Shown in pieces: positions 25,986 through 38,200 of a stretch of 64,000 nt of DNA (position 1 is its first letter; each line of letters begins with the position of its first letter). Where the stretch lies: NCBI GenBank assembly GCA_963922205.1, contig CAWUHX010000135.1:744001-808000 (forward strand), given 5' to 3'. The position numbers and the translations under genes were made by a program. This DNA comes from Romanomermis culicivorax (Eukaryota > Nematoda > Enoplea > Mermithida > Mermithidae). Below the pieces are notes generated by a model. It was not told the DNA's origin, searched no databases, and saw nothing but the letters and a program-made list of their open reading frames with translations.

Positions 25986-28562
25986 CGAATATTGTTTTAG
26001 ACTTTGCTTGAATATTTCGATTTTTTCGAATTGTACCTGATTATCGGTCTATTATCGTAATTTTTCGAGATATTTTCTATTCGTGAACGAATTACATTTT
26101 TGTATATTCCCGATCTGCAGGTTTTTTTAAATTTATTTATTTTTGAAAACGACGCCCTTCTGAGGGAAGCTATATTTTTGAAACCTCCGACGTGATATTT
26201 TGTTGTGAAAATTTTACCCTTTGCTCAACATCAATATTTTGTGGTAGATAGAATAAAAATTTCAAAAGGTTAAACTGCGAGTATCAAGAACTTAGCGTCA
26301 ATATACAGTTCGTCATTGAATCTGAAATGACTGGTCTATGAAAAGTTATTTTCAAATTTACGTGGTAGAAAAAGTTACAATAATCACAAATGATGCAGAT
26401 GCACAAATTTCAAAAGTAACACCAAAAAGTTATGTTTTCTTGCGTAGACAGATCGATGATATGGAGCTCCATGATTTTCACAGATATTCTCTATGAAGAT
26501 GTCAATGTCGATTTCTAAAAAGATAAGTCGAAAAACAAGTACTATAGTTTATTTGTCGTGAACAACCAATAAATAATCAAAGTGGAAAGCAAGTACTATT
26601 TCATTTTTTATACTTTCTTGTTAAACCATATGCCACATAGGACTGGAAACTTTTGAGCATAGTCATTTAACCAGCATAATCAATTTTTCAAATGAAAAAT
26701 TCGTCACCTAGACATTGGTATAAATGTCTTATAAATGTCATAATTTTGTCATTTTTCAATTTACAAGTAAACACAGAATTTCGTATTTTTTTCAATTTAC
26801 GACTGATCCACACACAAAATAGAACTGCGAATTTGCGAGCAAACTCGATATACCTTCAAGAGTCTGTGTGGAAAATTCTAAAATAAAGGCCTAAGACTAT
26901 CACTTGAAAATTGAAATGCCTACAATTTCAAAAAAAATTTCATTAATGACTGTCTTTTGAAAGTCTTTCTGTTTCGAGTAATCTGTATCTGACGGATCTT
27001 TAGATATCAGATACTAATCTTGAATCTGATTTATCAATCCACACAAAGTAAAAATCGTCTCTTTTTGATCAATATCTCCACGGTAAAATTTTTCTCATGA
27101 GATAACGGTCCGGGATCTAATTTTTTAGCTTCTTCGATTAATCAATAAGTTTTTTTCAGGACTAATTGATTAATCGAAAATCTTAGCGAATTGAATGTCG
27201 TTTCGAGATCTGTGGAATCAAAGATTAGCAGAACCTTTTTGAGTGTCACTGTTTTTCGATGAATTCTAATCTGTGGTCTATTTTAATAAAATGTTTCTAG
27301 AATGAAGAATTGCCTACAAAGCTCTTACTGTAGAATTTTTTACATGAAAAGTTCTTAATCCTGGAAAACATGAGCTCAAAACATATGCATTTCAAAACCC
27401 TATCGTGTTACTAATATTGATCAGGCAGGTTTGTTTTGTCCGGCTTAGAAATGCGTTAATTTCTGTGCGCACTTGTTAAGGGGTGAATTATAGTCTGTTT
27501 TTTATAAAATGCTACTAAAACGAAAAATGACATAAATATTACATGACTTGAAAATTCTGTACGGTCCGCTTGGCAGAAATTGCCGAAAATATAAAATAGT
27601 ACTTGCTTTCCAGATTCATCATTTGGAAGCATTTTATGAAAAACAGACTGTAATTTTCTCCGCAAAAATGCATTTCCTGTCTATATTGAGGTGCCGTGTC
27701 CCAACCGAGCGCTTCGCCTTGGATAAAAAGAAATTTCTGCTGTTCTTTTTTTGCGAGAAATGTAGCCTTCGAATTAACTCTTATTTTTTTCAGTTTTTCT
27801 GAAGTTCAGAATACGATTATCTTCGAAAATTTTTGAACTAATTTAAAAATTTTCCTTTTTTAGAATTTTGACGGTTATTTTTTCCGGCCCCAATGAAAAA
27901 ATGAGGTGTAAGAAATTTCTTCCCAACCAATTTATGCACACTATTTTGTAGATTTTAGAATATTGATTTTTGAAAAAAGAATCCCTTCTTAAAATCAAGC
28001 GCCTGATCAATTTTTTTTGTTGACGTTTAGGCCGCATGCATAAGGGTTTTTTTAATATGCTTAAAAATTTCCAATTAAAAATTTCCAAAAAATTTCCAAA
28101 GTTTAGTAACAAATTATGAATATGTGAAATAATGATTCCTCTTTCATTATATAGAAATATTTCGAGGAGAATAGACTACAGAATCAACTCCTTAGGCTGA
28201 AATTTCAAATTAAAGAAACTCATGAGGATCTTATTATGGAATTCAATTCCAAAGAATTTTCAGTTTAATGTAGAATGTCCTGAAGCGTTACCTTGATCAT
28301 TTTTCTCCATTACTGTATTTTTGTAAATTTCTCAGGCGCATGAAACTTTTCAGCTCATAGAAGTAAAATTTTCCCTTCGGAAATATTAGAAAGATCAGTT
28401 TATCTTTCCTATAACCAGTAAATCTCTCTCAAATCACCGAAAATACTGTATTTTTCAAATTCATTGACGTTCTCAAAAAAAAAATAGTGCAATAAGACAT
28501 CTCTAAAATACGCCTTGCAAATCAATGAACAATTGTCAAAATCGACACGAATAAAATCCAAA
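25986..28562. other. Intergenic DNA between the beta-subunit and collagen genes (convergent)
   Basis: No exon recognised. It contains AATAAA-type signals after the beta-subunit stop (26252 and 26567 area), MITE copy 2 (27489-27652), and otherwise AT-rich sequence. Confidence 0.45.
27489..27652. mobile_element. MITE copy 2, TATAGTCTGTTTTTTATAAA ends
   Basis: 164 bp with ~25-bp inverted ends (TATAGTCTGTTTTTTATAAA and AGCATTTTATGAAAAACAG). It shares its ends and the GGAAAGCAAGTAC subterminal sequence with copy 1, in the opposite orientation. It is non-coding. Confidence 0.75.
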
Positions 28563-31500
28563 CTATCCAGTATTGTTCCTCCTCTTCGTTTTTTTCTTCC
28601 TATTATTGACGCGCTTTTGGGCGTCGTTCATTCGATGAATCACAACTGAATCTTGTCGCTGCTCCTGTCGTTCGACGAACGGCGACGGCGGCGGCGCCGC
28701 CGCTTGGAAATCCGTCGGGCCGCCGAATGCGTTCGGTTGAGGCAACTGTCGACCGTAAAAGCCGTCGCCGCCGACGGCTTGCGGATATCCGACGCCGCCG
28801 GTGCCCGTGTTTGGGCCACCGTAGACCGGCGGTGGTTGCGGCGCCGGGTAGGACGGTTGGTAGGGGTACAAGGGCGGCGGGTAATAGGGAGCCGGGGTTA
28901 GTCGGGCGTCTTGGCAGGGGCAGTAGCGGGCGTCGTTGCCAGCCGTTCCTTTGTCACCTTGAAAAGCAACCAAAGGGTCTATTCCCAAGTGAGCGATTCC
29001 CAATTGTGCGAATTCCCAAATGAGCGAATTCTCAATTGCCCGATTCCAAACGAGCAATAAATAATGCAATAACATTTTCTTCACATTTTCCTTCTTTACC
29101 GTATATTTTTATTTGTACATATTTACTTTTTATTTTGTTCTGTGTGTGGCAATTATGTTTTCGTTTATGTATGTTTTTGCATTTTTATGTTTTGTCTCTG
29201 CTTTCTTTGATTTTCTTTTTTGTGATCTACTTTTTTCTTCTTTGTTCATGAAACAATACGTTACAAGTTGTCATTTTTAATAAGCATTGTCTCCCAAGTA
29301 ATTATTATACCATTCGCCACGCTCTATTTCCTATTTCATTTTATCTTTTGTGATTTTTTCTTCATTCTTATCTACTTTTCATCTTAGTTTTTTGCTTTTG
29401 TTTCTGTATCTTTCTCTTTTTCTGTTCTTCTGATTCTTTTCTCTTTGTTCTTTTTTCACACTAGTTTTTCTTTCCTCCTTGCTGCTTTCTCTATCTTGCC
29501 CCTTCTTTCTTGTCACTTTTTTCATGTTTTTTTTTCTTTTTCTAATGCTTTTCCACATATCTTCACATATTCTTAATGTCTCCATTTTTGTTGACGTTTT
29601 CTTTCTTTCTGCATTCTTTAGTTTATGTTTTTTATTAAGATTTTCACATTTACAAGGATGAAAGACTCAAGCATGCCGACATGTTCAGGAATTATACGGG
29701 AGATTACGGCTATCTAAAATGACAACTTGCAATGTATTGTATCATGAGCAAAAAAAGAAAAACTTAGATGACAAGATGGAATAAAATGAAACAGAGCTCG
29801 GACAAGAGATGAAAACGTGAAAACATACATAAACGAAAACATGAGCAATACACACAGATAGCGAAAGAAAAAAGAAATACGTACGAAGAAAAATATAAGG
29901 TAAAGAAGGAAAATTTGAAGAAAGTGTTATTACATTCTCGATCGCTCGTTTGGAATCGCCCAATTGGGAATTTGCTCAATCGAGAATCGCTTACATGGGA
30001 ATCGCTCAACTGGGAATTCGCCCACTTGGAAATCGTTCACTTGAGATAGCTCACTTGAGAATCGCTCATCTGGGAATCGCTCACTTGGGAATCGCTCTCA
30101 TGAGCATACCCTGCCACGAAAGTCCTTGCGATTATCAGACCTTACCATATATTGGTTGCAAGGAAAACCAGGGCGATGTCAAGCAAATTTCAGACAAAGT
30201 TTGACCGCCTGTAACTCCGCGAAAAATGAAGCTACATCATTTTAAAGCATTTTCTTGGATAGATCTCAACAAGGCCTATCGATTGACATTAAATATATTG
30301 CGTTTTGGAAAAAACAAAATCCGTACTCGCCTCGAAAAGTCTCAGTGGGATCAAACGCCCGTGATATTTAGCAGTGAAAATTATTTTGAAACTATGGGTC
30401 TGTAAATGATCCTTTTGTCTATTTAAATATTTTTGGTTTCATATGAAAATACTCCATCTTTATTTCTAGTTTTGACATCCATGTGACTCCGAGTTGCACA
30501 TGAGAGTCCTATCATTCACTTACACCTCAAAATGTTCATTCCATTATCCATATTTGATTCAAAAATTTAGACTTCTGCACAGAAATGTATACTATGAATC
30601 AATCACACTCAGCTAGGCGGAACTTCAGAACTTGATTTGTAGGTAAAAACAAAGAATACACAACCTTAGCAGACCATAGCTTGATTATTGAGTCATTGGC
30701 TTTATTTTTCAAATGTATACAGGAACTCATAAACTTCATTTTTCTGGGTTAGAAAATTTTCAGATCAGAAAGTATACAGTAGAAAGAAAAGGTTCTCATT
30801 TACAGTAAACCTTTCGATATTAGTCTTTGATAAACGAATGAAAATTTGGTATCATGGTATTTACTATAGAAAAATCAAGTTTGCTACGCTTGAGCTTGTA
30901 GTCAACAGTTTTTCTTCTTATGGATTAAGAGCCCAATTCTCGATCATATGTTTCAGTTATTGATTTTTATGTTCTATAAGTTTTCATACCGGATTCGAAA
31001 CATGGGTTTGATATTTGCTTTCAGTCGGTAAAATTCAGATTTCAGCCCCTTCTGTCGGCTGCATTGACACGATGTCATTTTTGCCTGGGTCAAATTTCAC
31101 GTTCAGCTTTTTTGATACGAAATTACATCATTAAATCATGGTCACTTTCTTACCTGGCGGTCCCAGAGGGCCTGGCGGTCCAATGTTGCCTTGTGGTCCT
31201 AAAATGTCCTTGAAAATGTGTTCCACATTTCAAATTTCTCAGGTTCATATATCCAGCTTACCTTGTGGTCCTGGTGGCCCTGGAGGACCAGTGAAAAGTT
31301 GATCGGCGTTCTGTCCAGGAGGCCCCGGAGGGCCCTGAAGCCCTGGCCCACCCGGTTCTCCCCGGAGACCTGAAATTTGAAACATGAAGCTTTGATGCTA
31401 TAGAGTTTTTCCTACCTTTGGCTCCTTTTCCGCCGGGTGCATCGTCGCCCTTCCTTCCAGGAGGACCTTAAAAAATTTTACGAGTAAATGGCAAAGTTGG

Positions 31501-32787
31501 AAACTTTCCATGTAACACTTACCCGGATTTCCATCTCGACCCGGAGGACCAGACGAACCATCGGGCCCCGTTTGATAATTATCGACTCCGGGTCGTCCCG
31601 GCGTCCCTTGTTGACCCTGCGGCCCTTTTTGACCAACGGGACCTAAATGAAGGATTTTCGAAAATTATGTCCGGCTCCAATCCCGACCTCACCAGGAGGG
31701 CCGTTATCACCAGCCAGACCCGGTAGACCTTCGGGGCAAAGTTGGCATTCTTCAGTCTGGTTCCCTGAATCGTCCGCGCCATCCCTGCCGGGTTGACCAT
31801 CAACCCTTAAAAAGTCTCGGTGCATCAACGAGATCTAATATGTCTGAAACACGATCATACCCGGGTAGTCCATCTTTGCCATCAATGCCTGGCCCTCCCG
31901 GTTGCCCTGGCGATCCCGCCGGGCATTTGTTCGCTTGGCATACTGTAACAGGAATGGAAGATATAAATCACGCATGATTGTCCGGCACCTGAAAATCTCA
32001 CGGCATTGATCGATCGAGGGCGAAGGTCCACTCCCGTAACTTCCACTGGGGCCGCTATTTCCTCCGTAATTTTGGCTGCTGGTTGGTGTTCCGTAAGAAG
32101 GGACGCCGATAGGACCGTAATTGTTGGGTTCCTCGATAGGAATCGGGAATGGGATGAAGTTTTGAGCTGGTTCCTCTGAAAGATGTTGTTATCTCCTTGG
32201 TCGTGCCTCGCCGGGAGGAGACAAGATTTAAAAGTTCGAGGGTTATGTTCACATTTTCAATCAGTTTTGATTTCGATGGTTACTGTAATGATGTACAGTA
32301 ACCAATTTTCTTATGTTTTTGGGTGACATGACCCCCAAATTCTGATTTTCAAAAATTTTATACCTTGGCGTTTCTGTCTAGAGTACCGCTTGGATACAGT
32401 ATCCATCTCTTCGATCACATGATCAGCATGAACCTGAAAATTTTACAACTCTGGTTTGCAAATTTAAAAATTTCAAAAAATTTCATGCATGTATACATTG
32501 ATGTGCTTCAATTCGTATTGAAATTTCATTTGCATGGTATTCATTGTTTCCATTCCGTAGGGTAATAGTACGCATGATCCAAAAAAGATTAGAATGCTTG
32601 TAATTATAGAGGTTAATGCTGCCAAGAATGCCAGACGATCTAAAAAAATAGATGAAATTCTACTCAATCACGTATTATTCATAAAAAGAAACCTACTTTC
32701 GGCACCATAAACGTCCGCATATTTAATAACATTTGCATATTTGGCCTTGGATTTTATGCAAATTTTGTACAATGTACTAAATAACAT
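28563..32787 (-). CDS. Nematode cuticle collagen
   Basis: Eleven exons on the - strand join in phase to 463 residues: 32787-32697, 32639-32497, 32433-32364, 32175-32002, 31942-31861, 31805-31693, 31642-31523, 31466-31416, 31369-31262, 31198-31154, 28957-28563. Residues ~33-56 are the single membrane segment of the cuticle-collagen N-terminal domain. RQKR at 97-100 is a typical subtilisin cleavage site. Cysteines C159, C161 and C166 precede an interrupted Gly-X-Y domain. The tail starts with YCPC, is rich in Pro, Tyr and Gly, and ends in a basic run (RKKKTKRR). The product would be secreted and cross-linked into cuticle. The ATG is the first in frame upstream of the membrane domain; an extra 5' exon cannot be excluded. 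Introns are short except the last (2196 bp), which carries a foldback element. The exact collagen paralogue is not recognised. Confidence 0.93.
28980..30100. mobile_element. Foldback-type element with arms built of ~15-bp subrepeats, in a collagen intron
   Basis: The outer ends are tandem variants of ATTCCCAAGTGAGCG (28980-29060) mirrored by CGCTCACTTGGGAAT units (29940-30100). Inside, T-rich 29065-29265 is mirrored by A-rich 29745-29960, and CAAGTTGTCATTTT (~29268-29282) by AAAATGACAACTTG (~29716-29730). The unmatched centre is ~430 bp. Long inverted arms of internally repeated units are the mark of foldback (FB-like) elements. The open frames seen on both arms are mirror artefacts. There is no transposase. 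Confidence 0.75.
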
Positions 32788-35224
32788 TCTTCGCAAGCAA
32801 CAATTTTGAGGTCTCGTGCCTTAACTTAAACTAAATTTTCGAGAATTTTTCCACGCAAAAGTTGTACTATTTATTTATACCTAAAAAATGAACTTTATTT
32901 TTCAAGAATTTTTGTCGTAAGTGGGTCGTGGATACGTGCGCAATTTACCTCAAGAGTTTTATTGGAGAGTATTGTAGCAAAAATACAAAGACGTGTAGCC
33001 AGCTCGGGACTTGTTGTTTACGGTAGTTTATCGCAGAGCAAAAACTTACCCATGTAAAAAAATCCACATATGCGACACAATTCCTGGTGAGATAATCAAG
33101 AAGTAAAATCATGCAATATTTCCAACGTAGATCTAAAATTTTCGAACTCGACCAATGAGGACTTTTTCTTGAATATTCAAATCTGTATTCGTGAAATAGG
33201 TTCGAAAATCTAAAACTTTTGATTTCGTAGTTGATATGAACATAACTTTTCTTGGGATTGCGCTTTGGTGTCATGTGGATGACTACTGTTGACACGATTT
33301 CTGGAAGGATTCAGCTTGATTTTGATGAGTAAAAAATTGATCCCATCTGAAAATCGCACATTTGACGTAACTTGATGCGTTGGGAACGAAAATAATTTTC
33401 ATTTTGTCTGAAAATCAATACTCCCATAGCTATAGTAAGCCACAACCGCACACACCTTCTAACTTAAGCAAGTCCAGGTGCGTCAGGCATCGTGTTCTAT
33501 AGACTTACCCAATATAAGACGGATGGACGAGCTACGAATTATTGTAGAATTTGTTAGAATGCGTATTAAGAATACAGCAGTGCTCGAAACAATAAATTTG
33601 GAAAGCGGAAATTACCATTTTTCCACCAAAATCATCAAAAGCACCAAAAATTTACCTATATAGTGCATATTTTACGATTTCTTCTACCTGCTGACAAAAA
33701 CTTACGGAAATTCATGAACTGCTAGAGGGTCGCAGGACTTGCTGTATGAATACCGTCTTATTATTACATTTTCTGATAATTGCGACCTCAATTGTGGACG
33801 AATCACAGCTTGATAAATTTCAAAAATGAGACATTAGAACAAGTTTCGTGTGCTAAATATTATGGTAATGCTCATCTTGCATGAAAAAAAAGATTCGCGT
33901 AGCTACAATACCCCAAAGTTGGTAATTTTCACATTTTTTGGCAATTTTCTGTATATTTACAAGACTTAAGATATCTTGGCTTAAGCACCACTTAGTTCTA
34001 TGTTCGTACTTTGTTAGATGCGGAATACAATGCTTTATAATGTAGTATAAAGATTATTTTCCTATTTTGCGTTTTAAACCATTTAGCAAGTTTTAAAATT
34101 TTGAAAATGAGATGGTAAAAATGGTTAAGAAGCTGATTTTTTCCCAGCAAAAATGAGTATATCTACTGCTAAATAGACATGCACCGCAAGAATTTTCCAG
34201 GGGGAGGGTCCTTGGACTTTTTATCCAGGGGGTTAGGGGGGGGGTCGGTGAGCAAAAAAACAAAAAAAGTTCTGGAAGCTTGTTTTTCATACAAAATATG
34301 CACAAATCATCAAAAAAGTGGTCTCGAAAAAAGTTCAGGGGGGTGTTTGACGATTTTTTAGGCCAGGGAGGGGTGGCCAGGGTCTTAGGTATGGGGGATC
34401 ACCCCATCCTACACCCCTATGTGCATGTATGCTGCTAAAGCTCATAAGGACCGATAATCTCCTTGTGCAGTGGATATTTCACGATGTCTCCAAGATGACT
34501 ACAAAAAATGGCAGAACGCCATGTGCTAGGGCCCTAAATCTACAAAAAAATTCTAACTATTCTAATCGATAAATTTTGATTTGCAATTCTCCATCAACAA
34601 AAGTTGGCTTTTCTCGAAACTTTATGTTTCAGATTAAAAGATAGTAGGGCGTTGGGAGTATACACAAATGATGCTTTTTAAGCAAATCGGTTTGTAATGA
34701 ATTATTTCGGGTCAATTCGAATCATATGGCGTCAGGTAATCTATAGCTTCTGTTTCATATTTCTTGTATAAAAAATGATTTTTTTTCACAAAATGTGCCT
34801 TGATATTTGAGAATGTGATGCCCAAAACTAGGATTTTCGCAACAAAACTTTTTTAGTATCCACAATTTTCATCTTTGACTTTTGGAAAAAGTCGGTGAAC
34901 ATGTTATTTGCTTTTGCTTCTGGTCAGCAATTTTTGGTTTGCAGTTTTGAACGCCGTTTTCCACATCCACAAACATGGAAAATTTTCGCGAATGACACTG
35001 CTCCATGTCTGTTATAGTCTGAATTGTTATGTGATAAACTAAACGCCCTATATGTCGACCTTCTATTATTATTTGAACTGTGTTTTGTTATTTCAGCAGC
35101 CACGAAGTTCTCCATGAAAATTTTTTTTCTTCACAAACCAGATGCAATCTGCTCATATCCATGATTTATATTTGTCTTTCATATTATGATACCATAACCA
35201 CTGATTCTTTTTCCTGTGGATCAA
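32788..35224. other. Intergenic DNA between collagen and toxin-like genes (divergent)
   Basis: No exon recognised. The collagen promoter should lie near 32800-33000 but no motif was identified. 34195-34420 is unusually G-rich (see separate entry). Confidence 0.45.
34195..34425. repeat. G-rich patch with possible G-quadruplex
   Basis: Runs of G on the + strand: GGGGGAGGG at ~34201, GGGGGTTAGGGGGGGGG at ~34226, GGGGGGTG at ~34339 and GGGAGGGG near 34368, closed by CCCC runs at ~34402-34418. This contrasts sharply with the AT-rich surroundings. Confidence 0.6.
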
Positions 35225-38200
35225 ATGGCAGATACACCAGCGCCGAATTATCAAACCCAATTATTTGCTGACCATCACAAATTTGCAACAACATTAGAAA
35301 GATATTTGCATTCTTTCCGTTTCGAAAATGTTCACAATTTAGGAATATATTTTATGCTAATGGGGTATTTTTCCACAATGCCTAAAAATCAAATTTACGA
35401 TCAATCGCTGAAAGATCACGTGAAAATTTTGCACACTTTCGTCGCCGGTTACCACGATCGATTTTTTATATTGTTCATCACTAAAACTTTGATCGACGGA
35501 GAACCGAGTGGAAGATTATTCTATTTTCATTTGAACGAAAATGCCCCGTTTCTAGATCATAATTTTTTACACTTGAATGATTTAGAAAGTATGCTATATT
35601 ATCTAAAGCTCGAAGATCCGAATATGAGCTGGAACGATTGTGCTCAATGGATGAAGAAGATCAAAAATCAATGCCTGTTCGTCAAAGTGAACAGAATTTT
35701 CGGTCGTCAAGTGAGTCCAACGTTCAAAGTTGACGTTAAACTTTATAGAATGGATTTTTTGTTCCAAAATGATCGATCCCTAGAAACAGTATGGCGAAAA
35801 TTGACCGTAATAACTCCCGATCACTTGAATCTTCGTGAAATCGCACAATTTTACATGAGTCTATCCGAAACTATGAAAATTTCGCAATTTTACAAAAGCG
35901 TATCGGAAGCGTTTATCCAAAATTCCGACCGAAATTTGGACGATCCAAATTTTCGGGTCAAATTTCGACTAACCAAAGAAAATTTCATGCATTTTTTCTA
36001 CGGCGCCCTATTATTCCACGTAGGGGCTTTTTACCCAGCGAAAATTACCCCTATTCACAATGGTCGCAATTTGGACAAATTGGCTCTTTTGATCCTAGAC
36101 GAAGAAAAATGGGTAACTCATCTAGAACCCGTACTTTTCAAAGTTTACGAATCCGCAGAAGAAAAATTCGAAAGTAGCGGATTGGAGAATGAAATTTACG
36201 ATTTGCCCGTAGATTTTGCGACAAATTCTTTAAGAGCGTTGGTCAGTTCGTTGACCCTTCGACCGGAAAATAGTGGTCGTGATTTTGATGTCGCAACTAA
36301 AATGATCAATATTGCAAAAGTTAATCATTTGTTGAATTATTTAGAAAAAATGGTCGATCTCGATCCGGATTATTTCTATCAAAATCTGAATCGGTGGAGA
36401 AATGATTTGATACTGCAATTGAATAGGATAGATACATTTCTAGGTTATGACAGTAAAAGAATGACGGGCTTGAAACATTTTTTATTCGGATCTTTGATGG
36501 CACTGGGTGGAGGTAATTTGGCTTTTAAATTGAATAAAAGTAAAATTAAAAAGGACATTTTTTTGATAAAATCGCGAGAAAATGGCATCGTTATCAGTTT
36601 TTCGCCGGAAGTAATGCACGAAACTAAATCCGACGCCATATCTGATCTCATTCTGAGCACAAATTTGAAGAAATTTTTGGTTTTAAGTATCACCGACCGA
36701 CCTTTCTCACATGATATTCTAGACGATGGTACTTTCAGCCCTTTTTTGGGTATGCTAAATAACGAAATCACGATCGATTCAACATCGTCCATCGATTCTT
36801 CAACGTGGAATCTGATCAGAACACATTTTACGGGTAATTTTTTCACAGAAATGCTAATTAATCACAAGAAACAAGTGTCGCGATCGGCAGCCTGGAAAAG
36901 TGAAATGGAATTTCATTCTATGCTACCGAAATTTCATTCGGAATTTCGTGCTCAAGTAAAAGGTATAGTTTCAACGGGGAAGCAGGTTTTCACCCCCTAC
37001 GCCACAACATTGTTGGGATTCACGGTGGAAAAGTATGTACAAGAACAACGTAACTTCAAAGTTCCACTTCTTGTCGGCGATTCTAAAGACACATTCCACA
37101 TAATTTTGCATTTAACTCCTTACGAAACGATAGATCAAGACGATCCTATAAAAACTATGAAGCAATATTTCAAAGGGGCGTTATTGTCGTCCAAATATGG
37201 TAAGGTGAATTCAGCTTTGATCAGAGTTGCACTGTCGAATAACGAGGATGGCTATTTGAGGTTCAATTATTTCGCATCATACCCAAATGGTAAGAATCGC
37301 GATGAATACAAATTATGTAATGAACGTAGCAAAAGAAGTGGTCAAAAATGTCTTAGTCTTGAAAAAGAAGAAGAAAAAAAGCCACTGGTCGAGGGTGAAG
37401 AATCCGTTCATTCTAAAATACCGAGGATAATCAATACCGCTATGTATTTCCAAATGGTCAAAGGTGTCGTTGGATCAATAATCGATGGCGATTATGGAAG
37501 AATGGGCAAAGAGGTGGGTATTCTGGCGGCAACCGTGACGTTAAGCTTCATAGGCGACAAATCCCTCCATTGGGGTCAAAATCTCTTGAAAATTGGCCAA
37601 CTGATCAAAGGCGGATCCGCCTACGTGGGCGGGGCTCTACTTTCCAAAGCGTATTTGGGTTTCATAGCCCAGGATTTGGTGTCCAGGATAAAAACGTTTA
37701 AACTCGACGGCGACAAAGATCAAATTGTCGGCATAGTTGGAGATACGGTCCTATTGTCCATTAACGCCCTATCCACAGGTCTCGAACTTTATTCCACATT
37801 CGCCAGTATAGAAGAAGCGTCCGTGGAGCTTGGTCCCCAAGTTATGATAGCAGAAGCCGTCATTTTTGCCATTATCGACGGATTTTACGCTACTAGGAGT
37901 GTACAGAAAATTCACGAAGAAATCCGTTTGTCCTGGGGCGAAAAAGTGACCCAATGGTTTAGATCATTTTTTGGAGCCCACCCGTCCCAATATATAGAAC
38001 TTTTGATGCAAGAGAAAGTTCTTCTACAAAAAACTGTCGACGACATGGTCCATAAGTTCTCCATGCCGGGAAATACGATCAGATACTACGCAACTCCAAC
38101 TTTATACGTCAATCAGGAAAAGTTGGCCGTTCGAAGAGAAAACAACGTGATCAATATGAATAGGAAGGTTACTATGAAAAGTAGAGTTTGGCCTGAACCG

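Noticed and set aside
29036..29963. Similar hydrophobic ORFs on opposite strands
   Set aside because: They are mirror images from the two arms of the foldback element, not genes.
35216..35224. GTG as start of the toxin-like ORF
   Set aside because: Nuclear eukaryotic genes start at ATG; the first ATG is 35225.
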